Shown here piece after piece: positions 8,752 to 20,100 of a stretch of 64,000 nucleotides of DNA. Made by a program: the position numbers and the translations under genes. Under the pieces are notes generated by a model that made no database searches, was not told the origin of the DNA, and worked only from the letters and a program-made list of their open reading frames with translations. Source of the stretch: Chitinophaga lutea (GTDB lineage Bacteria; Bacteroidota; Bacteroidia; Chitinophagales; Chitinophagaceae); the NCBI RefSeq assembly GCF_003813775.1, contig NZ_RPDH01000002.1, positions 1,984,001 through 2,048,000 on the forward strand, written 5' to 3'. Within the stretch, counting starts at the first letter, position 1, and every line of letters begins with the position of its first letter.

Positions 8752-9078
8752 GAGAGCAGTGTAACAGCTCTCTTATAATAGTGGCTGAGCATAAATGCTT
8801 TGCCTTGGCAGTCTAAGGGAATGACCAGGTTTACACAGGGGAATCGATGGGGAGGACAAAGAAAAAACCTGCCCGGCGGAATCGACCGGGGGCAAAAAAG
8901 CAGGAACAGGCTCCGGTAGCGAGAAACAAAGGGGGGCCACGTTGCGGAGGACGGTAGTGAGAATGCGTGGTTGCAGAGGAAATCAGGCTTTTACGGCCGC
9001 GTTCCGCGACGTGGTGCGGAGGAATTACACATTCCAGGCCCTTTCAGGTGGCTCGGGGAAATAACGGTCCGGGGCGGC

Positions 9079-9573
9079 TCACCCCTTCACCGTCGCTTTC
9101 AGGCGTTCCAGCACGTAATACACGGCGGGACAAATAACAGAATTCATTAATGTGGTGTTCGGGCGTTTGAAGAACTCGTCGCTGTCCGTGTAGGGGTAAT
9201 TGCGGCAGTCGCCGGGCCGCACCTCATAGATGCCGCAGTAGTTATCCGCGCCAAGGAACGGGCAGGGGCTGCGTTTTACGACGTAATCGCCGTCTTCGTC
9301 GAGGCGGAGGTAGGTTTCAATGAAAACAGATTCGCGGAGGCCCAGGAATTTGGAGACTTTTTTAATATCGGGGGTTTTGAAACGGGGGCTGATGGTTTTA
9401 CAGCAACCGGCGCATTGCAGGCAGTCGATTTTTGAAAAGGCTTCGTCGTGCAGCTCCGGCAGGAGGCGCTCGGCGCCTTTACCTTTCTTGGTCTGCATTT
9501 TCTGTAAGAACTGTTTGTAGGATTTCTGCTGTTCTTTGGCCTTTTTCTCCCAATCCGAGAGCTCATCGTGCAT
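9079..9573 (-). CDS. YkgJ-family cysteine-cluster protein
   Basis: A 164-residue cytoplasmic protein with the family's cysteine set: CLQCAGCC near residues 52-59, then a Cys-rich second half (SPCPFLGADNYCGIYEVRPGDCRNYPY). This pattern defines the YkgJ/UPF0153 family, thought to bind zinc or an iron-sulfur cluster; its biochemical role is not established. The N-terminal 45 residues are charged and helical. It is convergent with the MFS gene and divergent from gcvP, with about 190 bp between starts. Confidence 0.85.
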   Translation of the reverse strand: MHDELSDWEKKAKEQQKSYKQFLQKMQTKKGKGAERLLPELHDEAFSKIDCLQCAGCCKTISPRFKTPDIKKVSKFLGLRESVFIETYLRLDEDGDYVVKRSPCPFLGADNYCGIYEVRPGDCRNYPYTDSDEFFKRPNTTLMNSVICPAVYYVLERLKATVKG

Positions 9574-9703
9574 GGCTGGTTATTTTCTGCAAAAGTAGCG
9601 GAAACATTCCTGCTTCCAAAACCGGGCGGCATGAAGATTTCATGACAATACACGTCCTTCTTCCCGGCAGAATATCATGCCCGCCTCCCGCCCGGTGCGG
9701 TTG

Positions 9704-9735
9704 TTTGGCTGTTGCTTAAAAACATCATAGCTTTG
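9704..9735 (+). promoter_or_regulatory. Promoter of gcvP
   Basis: TTTG (9704-9707), 20 bp, then TAGCTTTG (9728-9735): a full match to the Bacteroidetes -33/-7 consensus, 33 bp before the gcvP ATG. Confidence 0.75.
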
Positions 9736-9767
9736 CGCATTCTTTTCTTAAATACCTGCTTTATATC

Positions 9768-12644
9768 ATGAATCTTTTGAATACTTTCAGGAATGAGTTC
9801 ATTGGCCGTCATATCGGTCCCAATGAAGCGGAAACCCGTGAAATGCTCGGCAAGATCGGCATCGGGACGTTAGATGAGCTGATCGACAAAACGGTACCTG
9901 CGGCCATCCGCATGAAACATGAGCTGGACATCCCCGAAGCGGTGAGCGAGCATACTTACCTCGGCCAGCTGAAGGACGTTTCGTTACAGAACAAAGTATT
10001 CAAAAATTATATCGGTCAGGGTTATTACGATACCATCACGCCCAGCGTGATCCTGCGGAACGTGTTCGAGAACCCGGGATGGTATACCCAGTACACGCCC
10101 TACCAGGCTGAAATTTCACAGGGCCGCCTGGAAAGCCTGCTGAACTTCCAGACCATGGTGAGCGACCTCACCGACCTGCCGATCGCCAACGCCTCCCTGC
10201 TCGACGAAGCCACTGCGGCGGCGGAAGCGATGACCATGTTTTTCAACGCACTGAATAAAGACCACGACCACATCACCCGCGGAAAATTTTTCGTGGATGA
10301 GCGCGTGCTCCCGCAAACGAAAGACGTGGTGCTGACCCGCGCCACCCCCCTGCACATCGAAGTGGTGTTCGGCGACTTCACGAAAGCGGACATCACGGCC
10401 GATTACTTCGGCGCGCTGGTGCAATACCCGGACGCTGAGGGCCATGTATCCGATTACCGCGCCTTCATCGAAAAAACACATGCCGTGGGCGCTTATGTAG
10501 CCATGGCGACCGACCTGCTGGCCCTCACCCTGCTGACCCCTCCGGGCGAGCTGGGCGCTGACGCCGCAGTGGGTAGCGCACAACGTTTCGGCGTACCGCT
10601 GGGCTTCGGTGGCCCGCATGCCGCGTTCTTCGCCACCAAAGACGAGTTCAAACGCGCCATCCCCGGCCGTATCATCGGTGTGAGCATCGACGCGCAGAAC
10701 GGCCGCGCATTGCGCATGGCCCTGCAAACCCGCGAACAGCACATCAAACGCGAAAAAGCCACTTCCAATATCTGTACCGCACAGGCGCTGCTGGCCAACA
10801 TGGCCGCCATGTACGCCGTGTACCATGGCCCCGAAGGACTGAAAAACATCGCCCTGAAAACCACGCTGCTCACCGCAGCGCTGGCCGCCAAACTGAAAGC
10901 AGCCGGCGTTCAGGTGCGTAACACCAGCCACTTCGACACCATCACCATCGAAACCGCCGATGCCAACGCGGTACATGCCAAAGCCGAAGCGGCCGGTATG
11001 AACTTCCGCCACATCAGCGCGCAGCTGCTGGGTATTTCGCTCGACGAAACCACTTCCGTGGCCGATGTGAACGCCATCCTCGCCGTGTTCGGCGCGGGCA
11101 GCGTTACAGACAGTGATGTGGAAAACGCCGCCAGCGGCATTCCCGCCGCACAGCAGCGTACGTCCGCTTACCTGCTGCACCCCGTGTTTAACAGTCACCA
11201 CAGCGAAACAGAGATGATGCGTTATCTCAAGATGCTGGAAAATAAAGACCTTTCGCTCAACACCTCCATGATCTCCCTGGGCTCCTGCACGATGAAGCTG
11301 AACGCGGCATCCGAAATGATCCCCCTGAGCTGGAGCCACTGGAGCAAAATGCATCCCTTCGCGCCGCTGGCGCAGGCGGGCGGTTACGCACAGATCGTAA
11401 AAGAGCTGGGCGACTACCTCTGCAAAATCACCGCCTTCGACGCATGCAGCCTGCAGCCGAACTCCGGCGCACAGGGCGAATACGCCGGCCTGCTCACCAT
11501 CCGCGGTTATCACGAAAGCCGCGGCGAAGCGCACCGCAACATCATGCTCATCCCCATCTCCGCACACGGCACCAACCCCGCCAGCGCCGTGATGGTAGGT
11601 TATAAAGTAGTCATCGTAAAAGCGCTCGACAACGGGTATATCGACATCGCCGACCTGAAAGCAAAGGCCGAACAGCATAAAGACAACCTCGCCGGCGTGA
11701 TGATCACCTACCCTTCCACTTACGGTGTGTACGAGGAAGGTGTAAAAGAAATCTGCGAGATCATTCATGCCAACGGCGGCCAGGTGTATATGGACGGCGC
11801 GAACATGAACGCACAGGTAGGGCTGACCGCTCCGGGCCTCATCGGCGCCGACGTTTGCCACCTCAACCTGCATAAAACCTTCGCCATCCCGCATGGCGGC
11901 GGCGGCCCCGGCATGGGCCCCATCTGCGCGGCGAAACACCTCGCTCCTTTCCTGCCTTCCCACGTATTCATCCAGGGCGGCAGCAACGGCAGCAAACAGG
12001 CGCACGCCGTGTCTGCCGCTCCGTACGGCAGCGCCAGCATCCTGCTGATCTCCTACGCTTACATCCGCATGCTCGGCCGCCACGGCGTTCGCAAGGCTAC
12101 GGAATACGCCATCCTCAACGCCAACTACATGAAAGCGCGCCTGAAAGACGCCTTCGAAATCCTGTACACCGGCGTGAGCGGCACCTGCGCGCACGAGTTC
12201 ATCGTAGACCTCCGTCCGTTTAAAAACACCGCCGGCGTTGAAGCCGAAGATGTGGCCAAACGCCTGATGGACTATGGTTTCCACGCACCGACCATGAGTT
12301 TCCCGGTTCCGGGCACCATCATGATCGAGCCCACGGAGAGCGAGGACAAAGCGGAGCTCGACCGCTTCTGCGACGCGCTGCTGGCCATCCGCGAAGAGAT
12401 CCGCGCGGTGGAAGAAGGCAGGGCTGACAAAACCGACAACGTACTGAAACACGCTCCGCATACCCAGGCCGTGATCACCGCCGACGAGTGGACACGCCCC
12501 TACACCCGCCAGCAGGCCGCATTCCCGCTGGAGTATGTGAAGCAGAATAAATTCTGGCCTTCCGTGAGCCGCATCAATAACACGTACGGCGACCGGAACC
12601 TCATCTGCACCTGCGAGCCCGCAAGTGCTTACGCCGAGGCATAA
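9768..12644 (+). CDS. gcvP: Glycine dehydrogenase (decarboxylating), P-protein
   Basis: A 958-residue single-chain P-protein of the glycine cleavage system. It decarboxylates glycine with PLP and passes the aminomethyl group to the lipoylated H-protein. It carries both homologous halves: the N-terminal one ([17 protein letters not shown], then [37 protein letters not shown] written here only in part) and the C-terminal catalytic one. [19 protein letters not shown] places the PLP lysine at residue 703. Length agrees with bacterial and mitochondrial single-chain forms. The gene has its own promoter and terminator; gcvT and gcvH are not adjacent, a common arrangement in Bacteroidetes. Confidence 0.97.
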   Translation: MNLLNTFRNEFIGRHIGPNEAETREMLGKIGIGTLDELIDKTVPAAIRMKHELDIPEAVSEHTYLGQLKDVSLQNKVFKNYIGQGYYDTITPSVILRNVFENPGWYTQYTPYQAEISQGRLESLLNFQTMVSDLTDLPIANASLLDEATAAAEAMTMFFNALNKDHDHITRGKFFVDERVLPQTKDVVLTRATPLHIEVVFGDFTKADITADYFGALVQYPDAEGHVSDYRAFIEKTHAVGAYVAMATDLLALTLLTPPGELGADAAVGSAQRFGVPLGFGGPHAAFFATKDEFKRAIPGRIIGVSIDAQNGRALRMALQTREQHIKREKATSNICTAQALLANMAAMYAVYHGPEGLKNIALKTTLLTAALAAKLKAAGVQVRNTSHFDTITIETADANAVHAKAEAAGMNFRHISAQLLGISLDETTSVADVNAILAVFGAGSVTDSDVENAASGIPAAQQRTSAYLLHPVFNSHHSETEMMRYLKMLENKDLSLNTSMISLGSCTMKLNAASEMIPLSWSHWSKMHPFAPLAQAGGYAQIVKELGDYLCKITAFDACSLQPNSGAQGEYAGLLTIRGYHESRGEAHRNIMLIPISAHGTNPASAVMVGYKVVIVKALDNGYIDIADLKAKAEQHKDNLAGVMITYPSTYGVYEEGVKEICEIIHANGGQVYMDGANMNAQVGLTAPGLIGADVCHLNLHKTFAIPHGGGGPGMGPICAAKHLAPFLPSHVFIQGGSNGSKQAHAVSAAPYGSASILLISYAYIRMLGRHGVRKATEYAILNANYMKARLKDAFEILYTGVSGTCAHEFIVDLRPFKNTAGVEAEDVAKRLMDYGFHAPTMSFPVPGTIMIEPTESEDKAELDRFCDALLAIREEIRAVEEGRADKTDNVLKHAPHTQAVITADEWTRPYTRQQAAFPLEYVKQNKFWPSVSRINNTYGDRNLICTCEPASAYAEA

Positions 12645-12668
12645 AGGCATCATCAAAAAATTACCCGG

Positions 12669-12700
12669 AACCCGGTGGCTGCAAGGCCACCGGGTTTTTT
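12669..12700 (+). terminator. Intrinsic terminator of gcvP
   Basis: AACCCGGTGGC pairs with GCCACCGGGTT across the loop TGCAAG (12669-12696), followed by TTTT; 25 bp after the stop. Confidence 0.9.
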
Positions 12701-12736
12701 CTTTCCGGCAGCGGCGGGGCTTAACTTTCAGGTAAT

Positions 12737-13294
12737 ATGCCTTTCCTAGATTTAAAGCCGAAACAGCCCAACGGGAAATTTATGCCAGGTAACCCTTCTC
12801 ATGTACTCTTTTCACGATTGTTCCGGGAGAACAGGGACAAGGTTTTCCGTTTCGCGTACAAACTGACGGCAGACGAAGCCCGGGCAGACGAGATCACCCA
12901 GCAATGTTTCATCCGCCTCTGGGAAAGTATCGATACCGTGCGCGAGCAGGACGACATCTTCCCGCTGCTTTTTGTGCTCGTGAAGCGGCTGGTGATAGAC
13001 GATACCCGCCGCCTGTACCGCGAAAAAAAGAAGATGGCCCAACTGCGGGAATTGCCCGAAGAACAGGCGCAGAACAATACCCTTCAGCATAAAGAGCTCG
13101 TAAGCTACATGGAGCGCCTCATCGAAAAGATGCCCGAGCAGCGCCGCCTGATCTACCGCATGAGCCGGCAGGACGGTCATAGTTACAAAGAAATCGCCCT
13201 CCGTTTAAGATTGTCCCCCGCCACCGTACGCAACCACCTCAGCCTCGCCCTCCAATACATCCGCCAGGAACTGGCCGTTTATTTCGGCAAATAA
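12737..13294 (+). CDS. ECF sigma factor, FecI-like
   Basis: A 185-residue group 4 sigma factor. Region 2 spans about residues 25-90 (HVLFSRLFRENRDKVFRFAY, ADEITQQCFIRLWE) and region 4 about 125-180, with a helix-turn-helix at GHSYKEIALRLRLSPATVRN. It belongs to the Bacteroidetes sigma type that works with FecR anti-sigma proteins and TonB receptors. An alternative ATG at 12782 would remove 15 residues ahead of region 2. The gene has no FecR next to it. Its likely partner is the FecR at 20455-21390, at the far end of the convergent operon. Confidence 0.9.
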   Translation: MPFLDLKPKQPNGKFMPGNPSHVLFSRLFRENRDKVFRFAYKLTADEARADEITQQCFIRLWESIDTVREQDDIFPLLFVLVKRLVIDDTRRLYREKKKMAQLRELPEEQAQNNTLQHKELVSYMERLIEKMPEQRRLIYRMSRQDGHSYKEIALRLRLSPATVRNHLSLALQYIRQELAVYFGK

Positions 13295-13385
13295 AGGGCG
13301 AATGAATAAATGAAAGTTCCCGCTTCCCGGCAGCAGACGTTGTTAAAACCGCCAGGTTTATAAACACCCCGGAACAGGCGTCCAT

Positions 13386-13414
13386 AAAAAAGGCGCAAAG
13401 TAGATACTTTGCGC
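13386..13414 (-). terminator. Terminator of the minus-strand FecR-TonB-protease unit
   Basis: Ten-bp stem GCGCAAAGTA / TACTTTGCGC (13393-13414) with a very short GA spacer, followed on the minus strand by TTTTTT. About 50 bp after the S41 gene stop. Confidence 0.75.
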
Positions 13415-13461
13415 ACAGTGCTGTATGCGTTTGAAACTTTACATGTTCACTCTATACACGA

Positions 13462-14835
13462 TTAAGGAGAATGCGGAATAATGACGACAGCATGGCGGCC
13501 TGCCCGTTCCTTCGAATCGAACAATACCGCCGGCGCAGCCGTTTCGGGTTTTGCTGCGCGGCCCTGGCCGGTGATGACGGCCAGCGCCCTGGCGATCAGC
13601 GGATCGGCCCGGTCGCCTACCGGCGATAAAGGCAGCCGGCTCTTTTCATCTACGGCATAGCGCGGCGCGATGCCGTCGGGATAATTGCCTTCGCCGCGTG
13701 CGTTCGCGAGTTTGAAGGTAACGGGCAGCAACACCCAGGGAATCCGGCGGGGCGTGCGTTCGTCGGAGATGCTCACCGCCCCTACGTCTTTTCCATGCGA
13801 GGTTTGCCCGATCTGCACCACGTCCATATACGGCTTCAGGTTATTGATCATGAGCTCCGCGGCAGAGGCCGTAATGCCGGTGCTGAGGATAAACACCCTT
13901 GGCAATTGCAGGCGGGCCGGTTGCAGTTCGCTGAAAGGGATGACTTTATTTTCACCTGAAGGGGCAGCCAGCACATCTTTGAAGGAGCGCACCCGTACGC
14001 CCTGCCGGGCATTGCCGGTGAACTGCACGAACGGCTGCTGTTCATCGATGCCGGGCGCTACCAGGGCGCTGAGCAAAGCGGCAGCGGTCACACTGCCGCC
14101 GGGGTTGTACCGGAGGTCGAGGATCAGTTCTGAAACACCCCCTGCCTTGAGCTGCTGTACGGCCTGTAATATGTTGCGGTTATAATAGTCGTCGAAATTG
14201 TTCAGGAAGATATACCCGATGTGCTTCCCCCCTTCCGTCCATACTTCCGAGCGGTACAAAGGGTTTTCCACGATGGTGCGGTTTTCGAGGCTAAGGGCGC
14301 CCGTTTCTTCCGGCTGCCCGCCTGCGGGAATTTTAGCCAGCGTGATGGTGGCCTTGTTTTGTTGCAGCATGGCGTTGCCCAGCTGTTCCGCATTACCGGC
14401 GGTGAGGCGCGTGCCGTTGATGCGGGTGAAATAATCGCCCCGTTTCAGGCCGCTCTGCGCGGCGGCGGTGCCGGGTATCACGAAGTTGACAATGCCTGTT
14501 ATCACGCCCTGCGGGAGGGCTACTACATAGTAGTCCATGCCGAACGTGCGCAGCATGCCGCGGGGGATGGTGCTGTGGTCGAGTGCGTTGTAGATGGCGG
14601 AAAAACGGTCGCCGGGATGTTTGAGGCTGTTGAAAAAAGCGATGGTTTCCGCGCCCGTTGCCGAAGCCGGCAAAGATTGTTCCCAGAGGTAGCAGGTGCG
14701 CATCTGCTCCAGTATCCAGTTGTTGGTTTCCTGCTGCGACGCGGGGCCGGATGGGCCGGGCGCAGGATCGTGCTTGCGGCAGGATGTGGCTGCGCAAAGC
14801 AATGCAGGAAGGAGGAACCGGGAGAGTTGCTTCAT
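13462..14835 (-). CDS. S41-family peptidase, lipoprotein
   Basis: A 457-residue protein starting MKQLSRFLLPALLCAATSC, a lipoprotein signal with Cys19 as the lipidation site; the longer reading frame upstream has no signal and is unlikely to be used. An N-terminal helical domain is followed by a PDZ domain (NFVIPGTAAAQSGLKRGDYF) and the S41 catalytic core. STGITASAAELMINNL carries the serine and TSHGKDVGAVS the lysine of the Ser-Lys dyad. It is anchored in the envelope and is the last gene of the minus-strand unit, 4 bp after the preceding lipoprotein gene. The substrate is unknown; location suggests it acts on something handled by the adjoining TonB system. Confidence 0.88.
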   Translation of the reverse strand: MKQLSRFLLPALLCAATSCRKHDPAPGPSGPASQQETNNWILEQMRTCYLWEQSLPASATGAETIAFFNSLKHPGDRFSAIYNALDHSTIPRGMLRTFGMDYYVVALPQGVITGIVNFVIPGTAAAQSGLKRGDYFTRINGTRLTAGNAEQLGNAMLQQNKATITLAKIPAGGQPEETGALSLENRTIVENPLYRSEVWTEGGKHIGYIFLNNFDDYYNRNILQAVQQLKAGGVSELILDLRYNPGGSVTAAALLSALVAPGIDEQQPFVQFTGNARQGVRVRSFKDVLAAPSGENKVIPFSELQPARLQLPRVFILSTGITASAAELMINNLKPYMDVVQIGQTSHGKDVGAVSISDERTPRRIPWVLLPVTFKLANARGEGNYPDGIAPRYAVDEKSRLPLSPVGDRADPLIARALAVITGQGRAAKPETAAPAVLFDSKERAGRHAVVIIPHSP

Positions 14836-14839
14836 GATT

Positions 14840-15634
14840 TTAGTAAGATACCAGGCTGTTAGCAGTATAAGTGTTGCCGGTCGGCCGCACATTTACCCTG
14901 ATGCTGAAGATGTGGTTGGCCATGCTTTCCAGGTTTGCCGCCCCCGGTAAAAAAAACCTTCCGCCCTTCGTATACCGGATTGGATCTATTTCTCCCGCGT
15001 TGGGAACATATTCACCCGTCTGGGCGTTTTTCAGTTTGAATACTATCCGCTCTCCCACACCGAATCCTTTTGCATACGGAATGCCGGTAAACCCTAAAAA
15101 TTTGCCCTTCGTCAGGCCCTTGAATACAGCGTAAGGTGCGTCCGCTCCGCTTACAATAGTGCTTCCGTTCACGACCACCCTGTAAAGTTCCAGTTCAAGC
15201 GCCCCGGGCAGGTTCGGATCAGTGTAATAGAATCCGAAGTTCTTTTTTGCAGGGTCGGATTGTTCTTCATTCTTCACTATCAGCTGCGGAACACCTTCTC
15301 CCAATTGCAGGATCGATGCGGAAAAGAAGTTACCGTTGACGGTCAGGGATGTATCTATCCAGACATTGCCTGTTTTACGGTCCGTCAGTGTCAGGTGCTG
15401 TTTACCCTTCACTTTTTCGATGGTCTGGTTGATGACCAATGGCATCTTTGTGCCGAAGCTGTCGGAGAGTATTACATTGTCCATCCGCAGTGTCGTCACA
15501 ACTTCAGGTTCGGCCCAGAAGCTCGAAATGGATACATTCACAATTTCTTTTTCTACTTGCAGTACGCCTTCTTTTTTACAGGCGACCAGAAAAATAGTCA
15601 CTGCGGCAAAAGCTGATAGTAATAAATACTTCAT
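14840..15634 (-). CDS. Lipoprotein of unknown function
   Basis: A 264-residue protein beginning MKYLLLSAFAAVTIFLVAC, with the lipobox Cys at residue 19; an upstream ATG three codons earlier is possible but less fitting. The mature part is rich in beta-type segments with no recognisable motif, and I do not recognise the family. Its stop lies 4 bp before the S41 peptidase gene, so the two are almost certainly co-translated and may work together at the outer membrane. A 173-bp gap with a strong hairpin separates it from the upstream beta-helix lipoprotein. Confidence 0.8.
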   Translation of the reverse strand: MKYLLLSAFAAVTIFLVACKKEGVLQVEKEIVNVSISSFWAEPEVVTTLRMDNVILSDSFGTKMPLVINQTIEKVKGKQHLTLTDRKTGNVWIDTSLTVNGNFFSASILQLGEGVPQLIVKNEEQSDPAKKNFGFYYTDPNLPGALELELYRVVVNGSTIVSGADAPYAVFKGLTKGKFLGFTGIPYAKGFGVGERIVFKLKNAQTGEYVPNAGEIDPIRYTKGGRFFLPGAANLESMANHIFSIRVNVRPTGNTYTANSLVSY

Positions 15635-15717
15635 GTTATACAATTGGATTGGAAATTTTAATGAGCAATAACAATCGATAATGTTTCATTCCTGCCTGTT
15701 TTCCCCGACTTCAGGAA

Positions 15718-15752
15718 ACAAGCAAGTGATAGACCAGCTATCACCTGCTTGT
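15718..15752 (-). terminator. Hairpin within the FecR-TonB unit
   Basis: ACAAGCA and GTGATAG pair with CTATCAC and TGCTTGT (15 positions, one A-C mismatch) around the loop ACCAG. Only a weak T stretch follows on the minus strand, so it may reduce rather than end transcription, or stabilise the upstream message. Confidence 0.4.
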
Positions 15753-15807
15753 AAAGTCCTTGCATCAACTTTCTTCAGACGAAAAGTTGTTGTTGTTGTT
15801 TTGTTGT

Positions 15808-17040
15808 TTACAGACCGGCAGTCCAGCCCAGGTACCAGTAATTGCCGCCTACGATAGCGCCTTTACCGGGGTGTTGTGTTTCGCTCGGGTCGAAATTTGC
15901 ACCAACAGCGAACGGATCCACCAGCGCGATGTCTGCATTGGAATCGGTGCCGTTCAGGTGAGTTTCATTGCCTGCGGGAATGGTGCCGAGTGAAGAAAAG
16001 GCATGCACCACGTTACCGGTGAAAGTACCGGCGGTGCAGGCGCCTTCAACAGCGAAACCATTGTTGTAACCCAGGAAGATGGAGTTGGTGATGGTGTAGC
16101 CCGTAGACCTTCTGAGACGGCCTGCGTTCAGGGTGCCGGCGAATGCGGCGTTCTGTCCGCCGATGAAGGTTGCGTTAGATACCTGTGCGTTGGTGATGGG
16201 CGTCAGCGCGGGGCAGGTACCGGTTGCTTCGTTGTCGGACTCGATGCCGTTCGCATCGTTGTAAGTAAAACCGGAGCGGCGGATACCCAGTACATATTGT
16301 ACGGAGCCCTGGTAGCCATGGTCGAAGTCCAGGATGTCGTCGTTGGTGTTCAGTGAAACGAGGTAAGAAGCGTTTACAGTACCGCCGAAGAACTCGAACG
16401 CATCGTCGCGGCCATAAGAAGCCTGAACGTGGTCGATGGTGGTGCCGCTGCCTACGCCGCCCAGGGTGAGGCTGTTCAGCTCGTTGTTGGTAGATACATT
16501 GGCGCCGGCCCATTCGATGCGCACATATTTCAGTACACCTGAGTTGTCGCCGGAAGTGGTGCCGCCATAATGAACGTCAACACCAGGAGGCAAGGTAGGC
16601 AGATCGATACCTTCGATTGTGGGGTTAGACTGGTTGGTGGGAGCATTACCCAGGATCACGATGCCGCCCCAGTCGCCCACAGCCGGAGTGGCGTTGTTGG
16701 AGGTGAATACGATGGTACCGTTTGTACCGTCGGCATGGATCTGGCCGCCACGAGTGATCACCAGTGCAGAAGCCTCAGCAGGAGTGGATTTTGAAATGCC
16801 TTTTACCGTAACGCCAGCGTTGATCACGAGGTCGCCACCGGGTTGTACGTAGGTTTTTCCGTCGAGATAATAAGTACCGTTGGCTACCAGTTCTACCTGT
16901 GTGCTGATAATACCGGGCAGTGTGGAACCATCGGGCAGTACACCTGCTTTTACGTTTTCAGGTGCTTTTTGCGCATCTTTTTTACATGCGCCAAAGGCTA
17001 ACAAAGAGAGTACGCCTGCTGCGAACATAAGTCTTTTCAT
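15808..17040 (-). CDS. Beta-helix surface lipoprotein next to a TonB receptor
   Basis: A 410-residue lipoprotein: the signal MKRLMFAAGVLSLLAFGAC gives Cys19 as lipid site. The mature chain is Gly/Asn/Thr-rich with repeating short beta-strand turns (GGDLVINAGVTVKGIS, GGQIHADGTNGTIVFTS, GVLKYVRIEWAGA), consistent with a right-handed parallel beta-helix. I know this type as a frequent companion of TonB receptors in Bacteroidetes, but its ligand is not established. It lies 61 bp after the receptor gene, in the same direction. A surface-exposed binding or capture partner of the receptor is the natural guess. Confidence 0.8.
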   Translation of the reverse strand: MKRLMFAAGVLSLLAFGACKKDAQKAPENVKAGVLPDGSTLPGIISTQVELVANGTYYLDGKTYVQPGGDLVINAGVTVKGISKSTPAEASALVITRGGQIHADGTNGTIVFTSNNATPAVGDWGGIVILGNAPTNQSNPTIEGIDLPTLPPGVDVHYGGTTSGDNSGVLKYVRIEWAGANVSTNNELNSLTLGGVGSGTTIDHVQASYGRDDAFEFFGGTVNASYLVSLNTNDDILDFDHGYQGSVQYVLGIRRSGFTYNDANGIESDNEATGTCPALTPITNAQVSNATFIGGQNAAFAGTLNAGRLRRSTGYTITNSIFLGYNNGFAVEGACTAGTFTGNVVHAFSSLGTIPAGNETHLNGTDSNADIALVDPFAVGANFDPSETQHPGKGAIVGGNYWYLGWTAGL

Positions 17041-17101
17041 GGCTTAATTTTTTTTGTCGGGTTTAATAGAATGTTAGTGCTTTATTGATGCAATGGATTT
17101 T

Positions 17102-20100
17102 TTAAAATGAATAGGTTACGTTAAGGCTCAGGTTCCTTCCTTTGAACCATCGCTGCCGCACATAATCCCGGTCTTTATTGAAGCGTGTCCCTTTAGGGTC
17201 GCTGTTTTCACTGCCGAGCGTGTATGGGTCCTCCGCAGGCGTGACATTAGCCGATTTGACGACGCCCCTGTTCATATACAGGATGTTATCCTGCTGCAAC
17301 ACATCGCTGATGTTAAACCGCACCTGCATTTTCTTTTTCAGCAAGGTGGCGCTGAGCTGGACGTCTATCAAATCCCGCGGGTTTTCATACAGGTCTTCCC
17401 AGGGCTGGAAACCGGCGGTCACAATGCGTTGGCCGTAACGGTTGTAGGTGACATTCACCCCGAACACATCACCGAAATAGCCGATACCGCCGTTGATCAC
17501 ATAAGGCGAGAGGCCCTGCAGGGGACGGTCCCTGGAATCGGACGCGTTCTTTTCGAGGTCCGGGCGGCCCGTAATGCCACCGGCGGCATTCATCAGCTGG
17601 TCGGTATTGTAGCGCACCTTTGCTTTCATCCACGATCCGTTTGCGCTCACAAATACATGGCTCAGCCATTTTTGCGCGGGATTGATGAACCGCAGCGACT
17701 TACGGAGGTCCAGTTCCAATCCGGTATTAGTGGAGTTCCGCAGGTTGAAGTAAAACAACCGGGGGTCTACCGAGCCGCTCCATACGCCGATGATCTCTAC
17801 GGGATCCTTGAATTTCTTGTAGAATGCCGATACCGATATCACTTCACCCGGCGCGGGGTAATACTCGTACCGCAGGTCAAAATTGTCGATACTGGCATCC
17901 TTCAGCCCCTGCGCACCATAATAGGCGGCCCTTTCCTTGAATTCATAATAGATGTAAGGCGCGCGCTCCCTGAATTCAGCCCTGGCAAGGGTTTTTGAAT
18001 ATGCCGCGCGGATGTTCATCCGGTTGTTGACGGCGTACACCAGGTTAGCGGAAGGCAGCCAGTCGGTTTTTTTATACCGCATCGTGGAATCCACCCCATA
18101 GCCCATTGGCGGGGCATATACGATACCGGTCACTTCCATGTTGCTCTGTTCCATCCTCACCCCTCCGATAAGGCGGAAGCGCTGCAACAACTTCAGATCC
18201 GCCATCACATAGGCCGCGTGTATCTGTTGTTTTCCCTTGTAATCGTCGCCCGAGAAACCGAACGATCCCAAACCGGTGGGCACATAGTTCAGCATACCGG
18301 GCCGCAGGAATTCAGGTGAATGCAGTTCATGGTCTGATTTACCGAACATCAGCGTATCCCGATAACCAATGGAGTATTGCGAGGTGGGATCCACCAGCAG
18401 GCGGAAAACCTGGCTTTGATAGTCTACCTTACGGAACACCCCGGCATACCCGGCCTTCAGGGTCTGGGCCGCGCCACCTACGTTGAAAGGCATCGATAAA
18501 TTGGCCGCAACGTTTTTCCGCCGCTCCTTCAGCATCGCATTAAAAATGTTAATCCCTTCCGTCATGTACCCCAGTGCTTCATTGACGATGTAAAACCGGT
18601 ACTGGCCTGCTACGCTTTCGTCATACGGCCATTTATCGCCGGAACGGCCACGTGAGCTCCTGGTGTCCGGCTGTTCGCGGTCCAGCGTAATGTTGTCCGC
18701 AGCCCAGTCGAGCTTCAGTTTTTTGCCCAGCAGGTGCTCCCCTTCCAGCCTGTTTTGCAGCAAGGAATTGATGAGCGTAACGTTGATGTAATGATTGATG
18801 GGAGAAACGATGCTGGACCAATCCATACCCTTGTTCACATTCATCTCATTACTGAACCGCCTGTTATAGAGGTTCTTGAAGGCCACACGGTGGCCTTTGG
18901 TCTGAAAGCCGATGTTTGCCACCGCGCCCAGCGCCGTATTGAAATTATAGGTGCGCGAGCTGTCGAAGTAATAATGGTAATAACCCGGGTTGTGACGGCT
19001 TTCATTCACCACCGACTCCTCGTGCCGGTAGGTTCCTGCCAGTGTGATACCCAGCGAGGAGACCCTGTCTTTCAGCATGATCACTCTTCCTGCGGCCAGC
19101 TGATAATTCTGCACGGGAGAATAATCATATTTGTACATTCCCCAGTTGTTGGGAATACGCCGTTCCATTTCGCTTCTTTTCATCTTGTCGCCGCTTCTGA
19201 TCACCTCCCGGAATTCCTCCGCACCCCAGCCATGGTTCCACCAGCGCCGCGTACCGTCGTCGAACCCGAGGTAATCCCGGCCGCCGCGTTTGGTGCTGTA
19301 CAGCGTTTTACCGGTACTGTTGGTGTTGATGCCGGTGCCGGCCGTGAGCGTCAGGAAATTACGGTCGGGAATGTTGCGGGTGTTGACCTGCACCAGTCCG
19401 CCGGCGAACTCCGACGGCATGTCTGGCGTGGCGGTTTTGTTCACCACGATATTGTCGATCAGCGCGCTGGGAATCACGTCGAACGAAAAGTTTCGCCTGT
19501 TGGGCTCCGTGCTGGGCAGGCTGGCGCCGTTCATCATCACGTTGTTGTAGCGTTCGCTCAGCCCGCGCACCGTCACGAACTTATCGTCCTGCACGGTGAG
19601 GCCGTTCACCCGCTTCAGTACCTGCGCCGCATTGTTATCGGGCGTGGCTTTGATCTGCTCGGCGCTGATACCGTCAGACACGGCGGCGTTGTTTTTCTGC
19701 AAAGCGTACAGCCCTTCCACGGACGCCCGCTGGTAACTGGCTGTCACCACCACCTCTTTCAGGGAAGAAGGCGAAGCGGTCATCAGCACGTTGAGCGTGG
19801 TGGCCTGCCTTGATTTCACCGCGATGTCTGTAACCTTCCTGGTGCTGAACGACACATACCGGAACACCAGCGTGTATTTGCCCGGCGGCAGCTGGATGGA
19901 ATAGCTGCCGTCTACGCCCGTGGTGGTGCCGCTTCCGCCTTCTATCATGATGGTTACGCCCGGCAGCGGTTCGTTGCGGTTATCGATCACCCTGCCGGTG
20001 ATGGTGCCTTCATTTTCTTTTTTCATCGCCGCTTCCACCTGGCCTTTCCGGATGGCGACGGTATTGTTGTCGTATTCGATGTCTACCGCCGCATGCCGGT

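Larger units (their letters stand above)
8435..9078. other. 644-bp non-coding stretch with repeats
   Basis: No convincing gene lies between the convergent MFS and YkgJ-like genes. The left half holds two copies of a TTGATTATCAATC dyad and then the 11-bp tandem array described separately. From about 8820 to 9078 I see only G-rich sequence without a clear hairpin or terminator. Confidence 0.7.

Noticed and set aside
8625..8816. 63-codon ORF across the 11-bp array
   Set aside because: An 11-bp period shifts frame at each unit, so the ORF is accidental; no promoter or start context supports it.
10116..12656. 846-codon open frame antisense to gcvP
   Set aside because: A frame shadow in a GC-rich gene. 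The plus-strand protein is a clear full-length P-protein and the antisense product has no recognisable domain.
14836..14892. 19-codon N-terminal extension of the S41 peptidase
   Set aside because: The internal start gives a textbook lipoprotein signal; the extension would bury it and overlaps the upstream gene.
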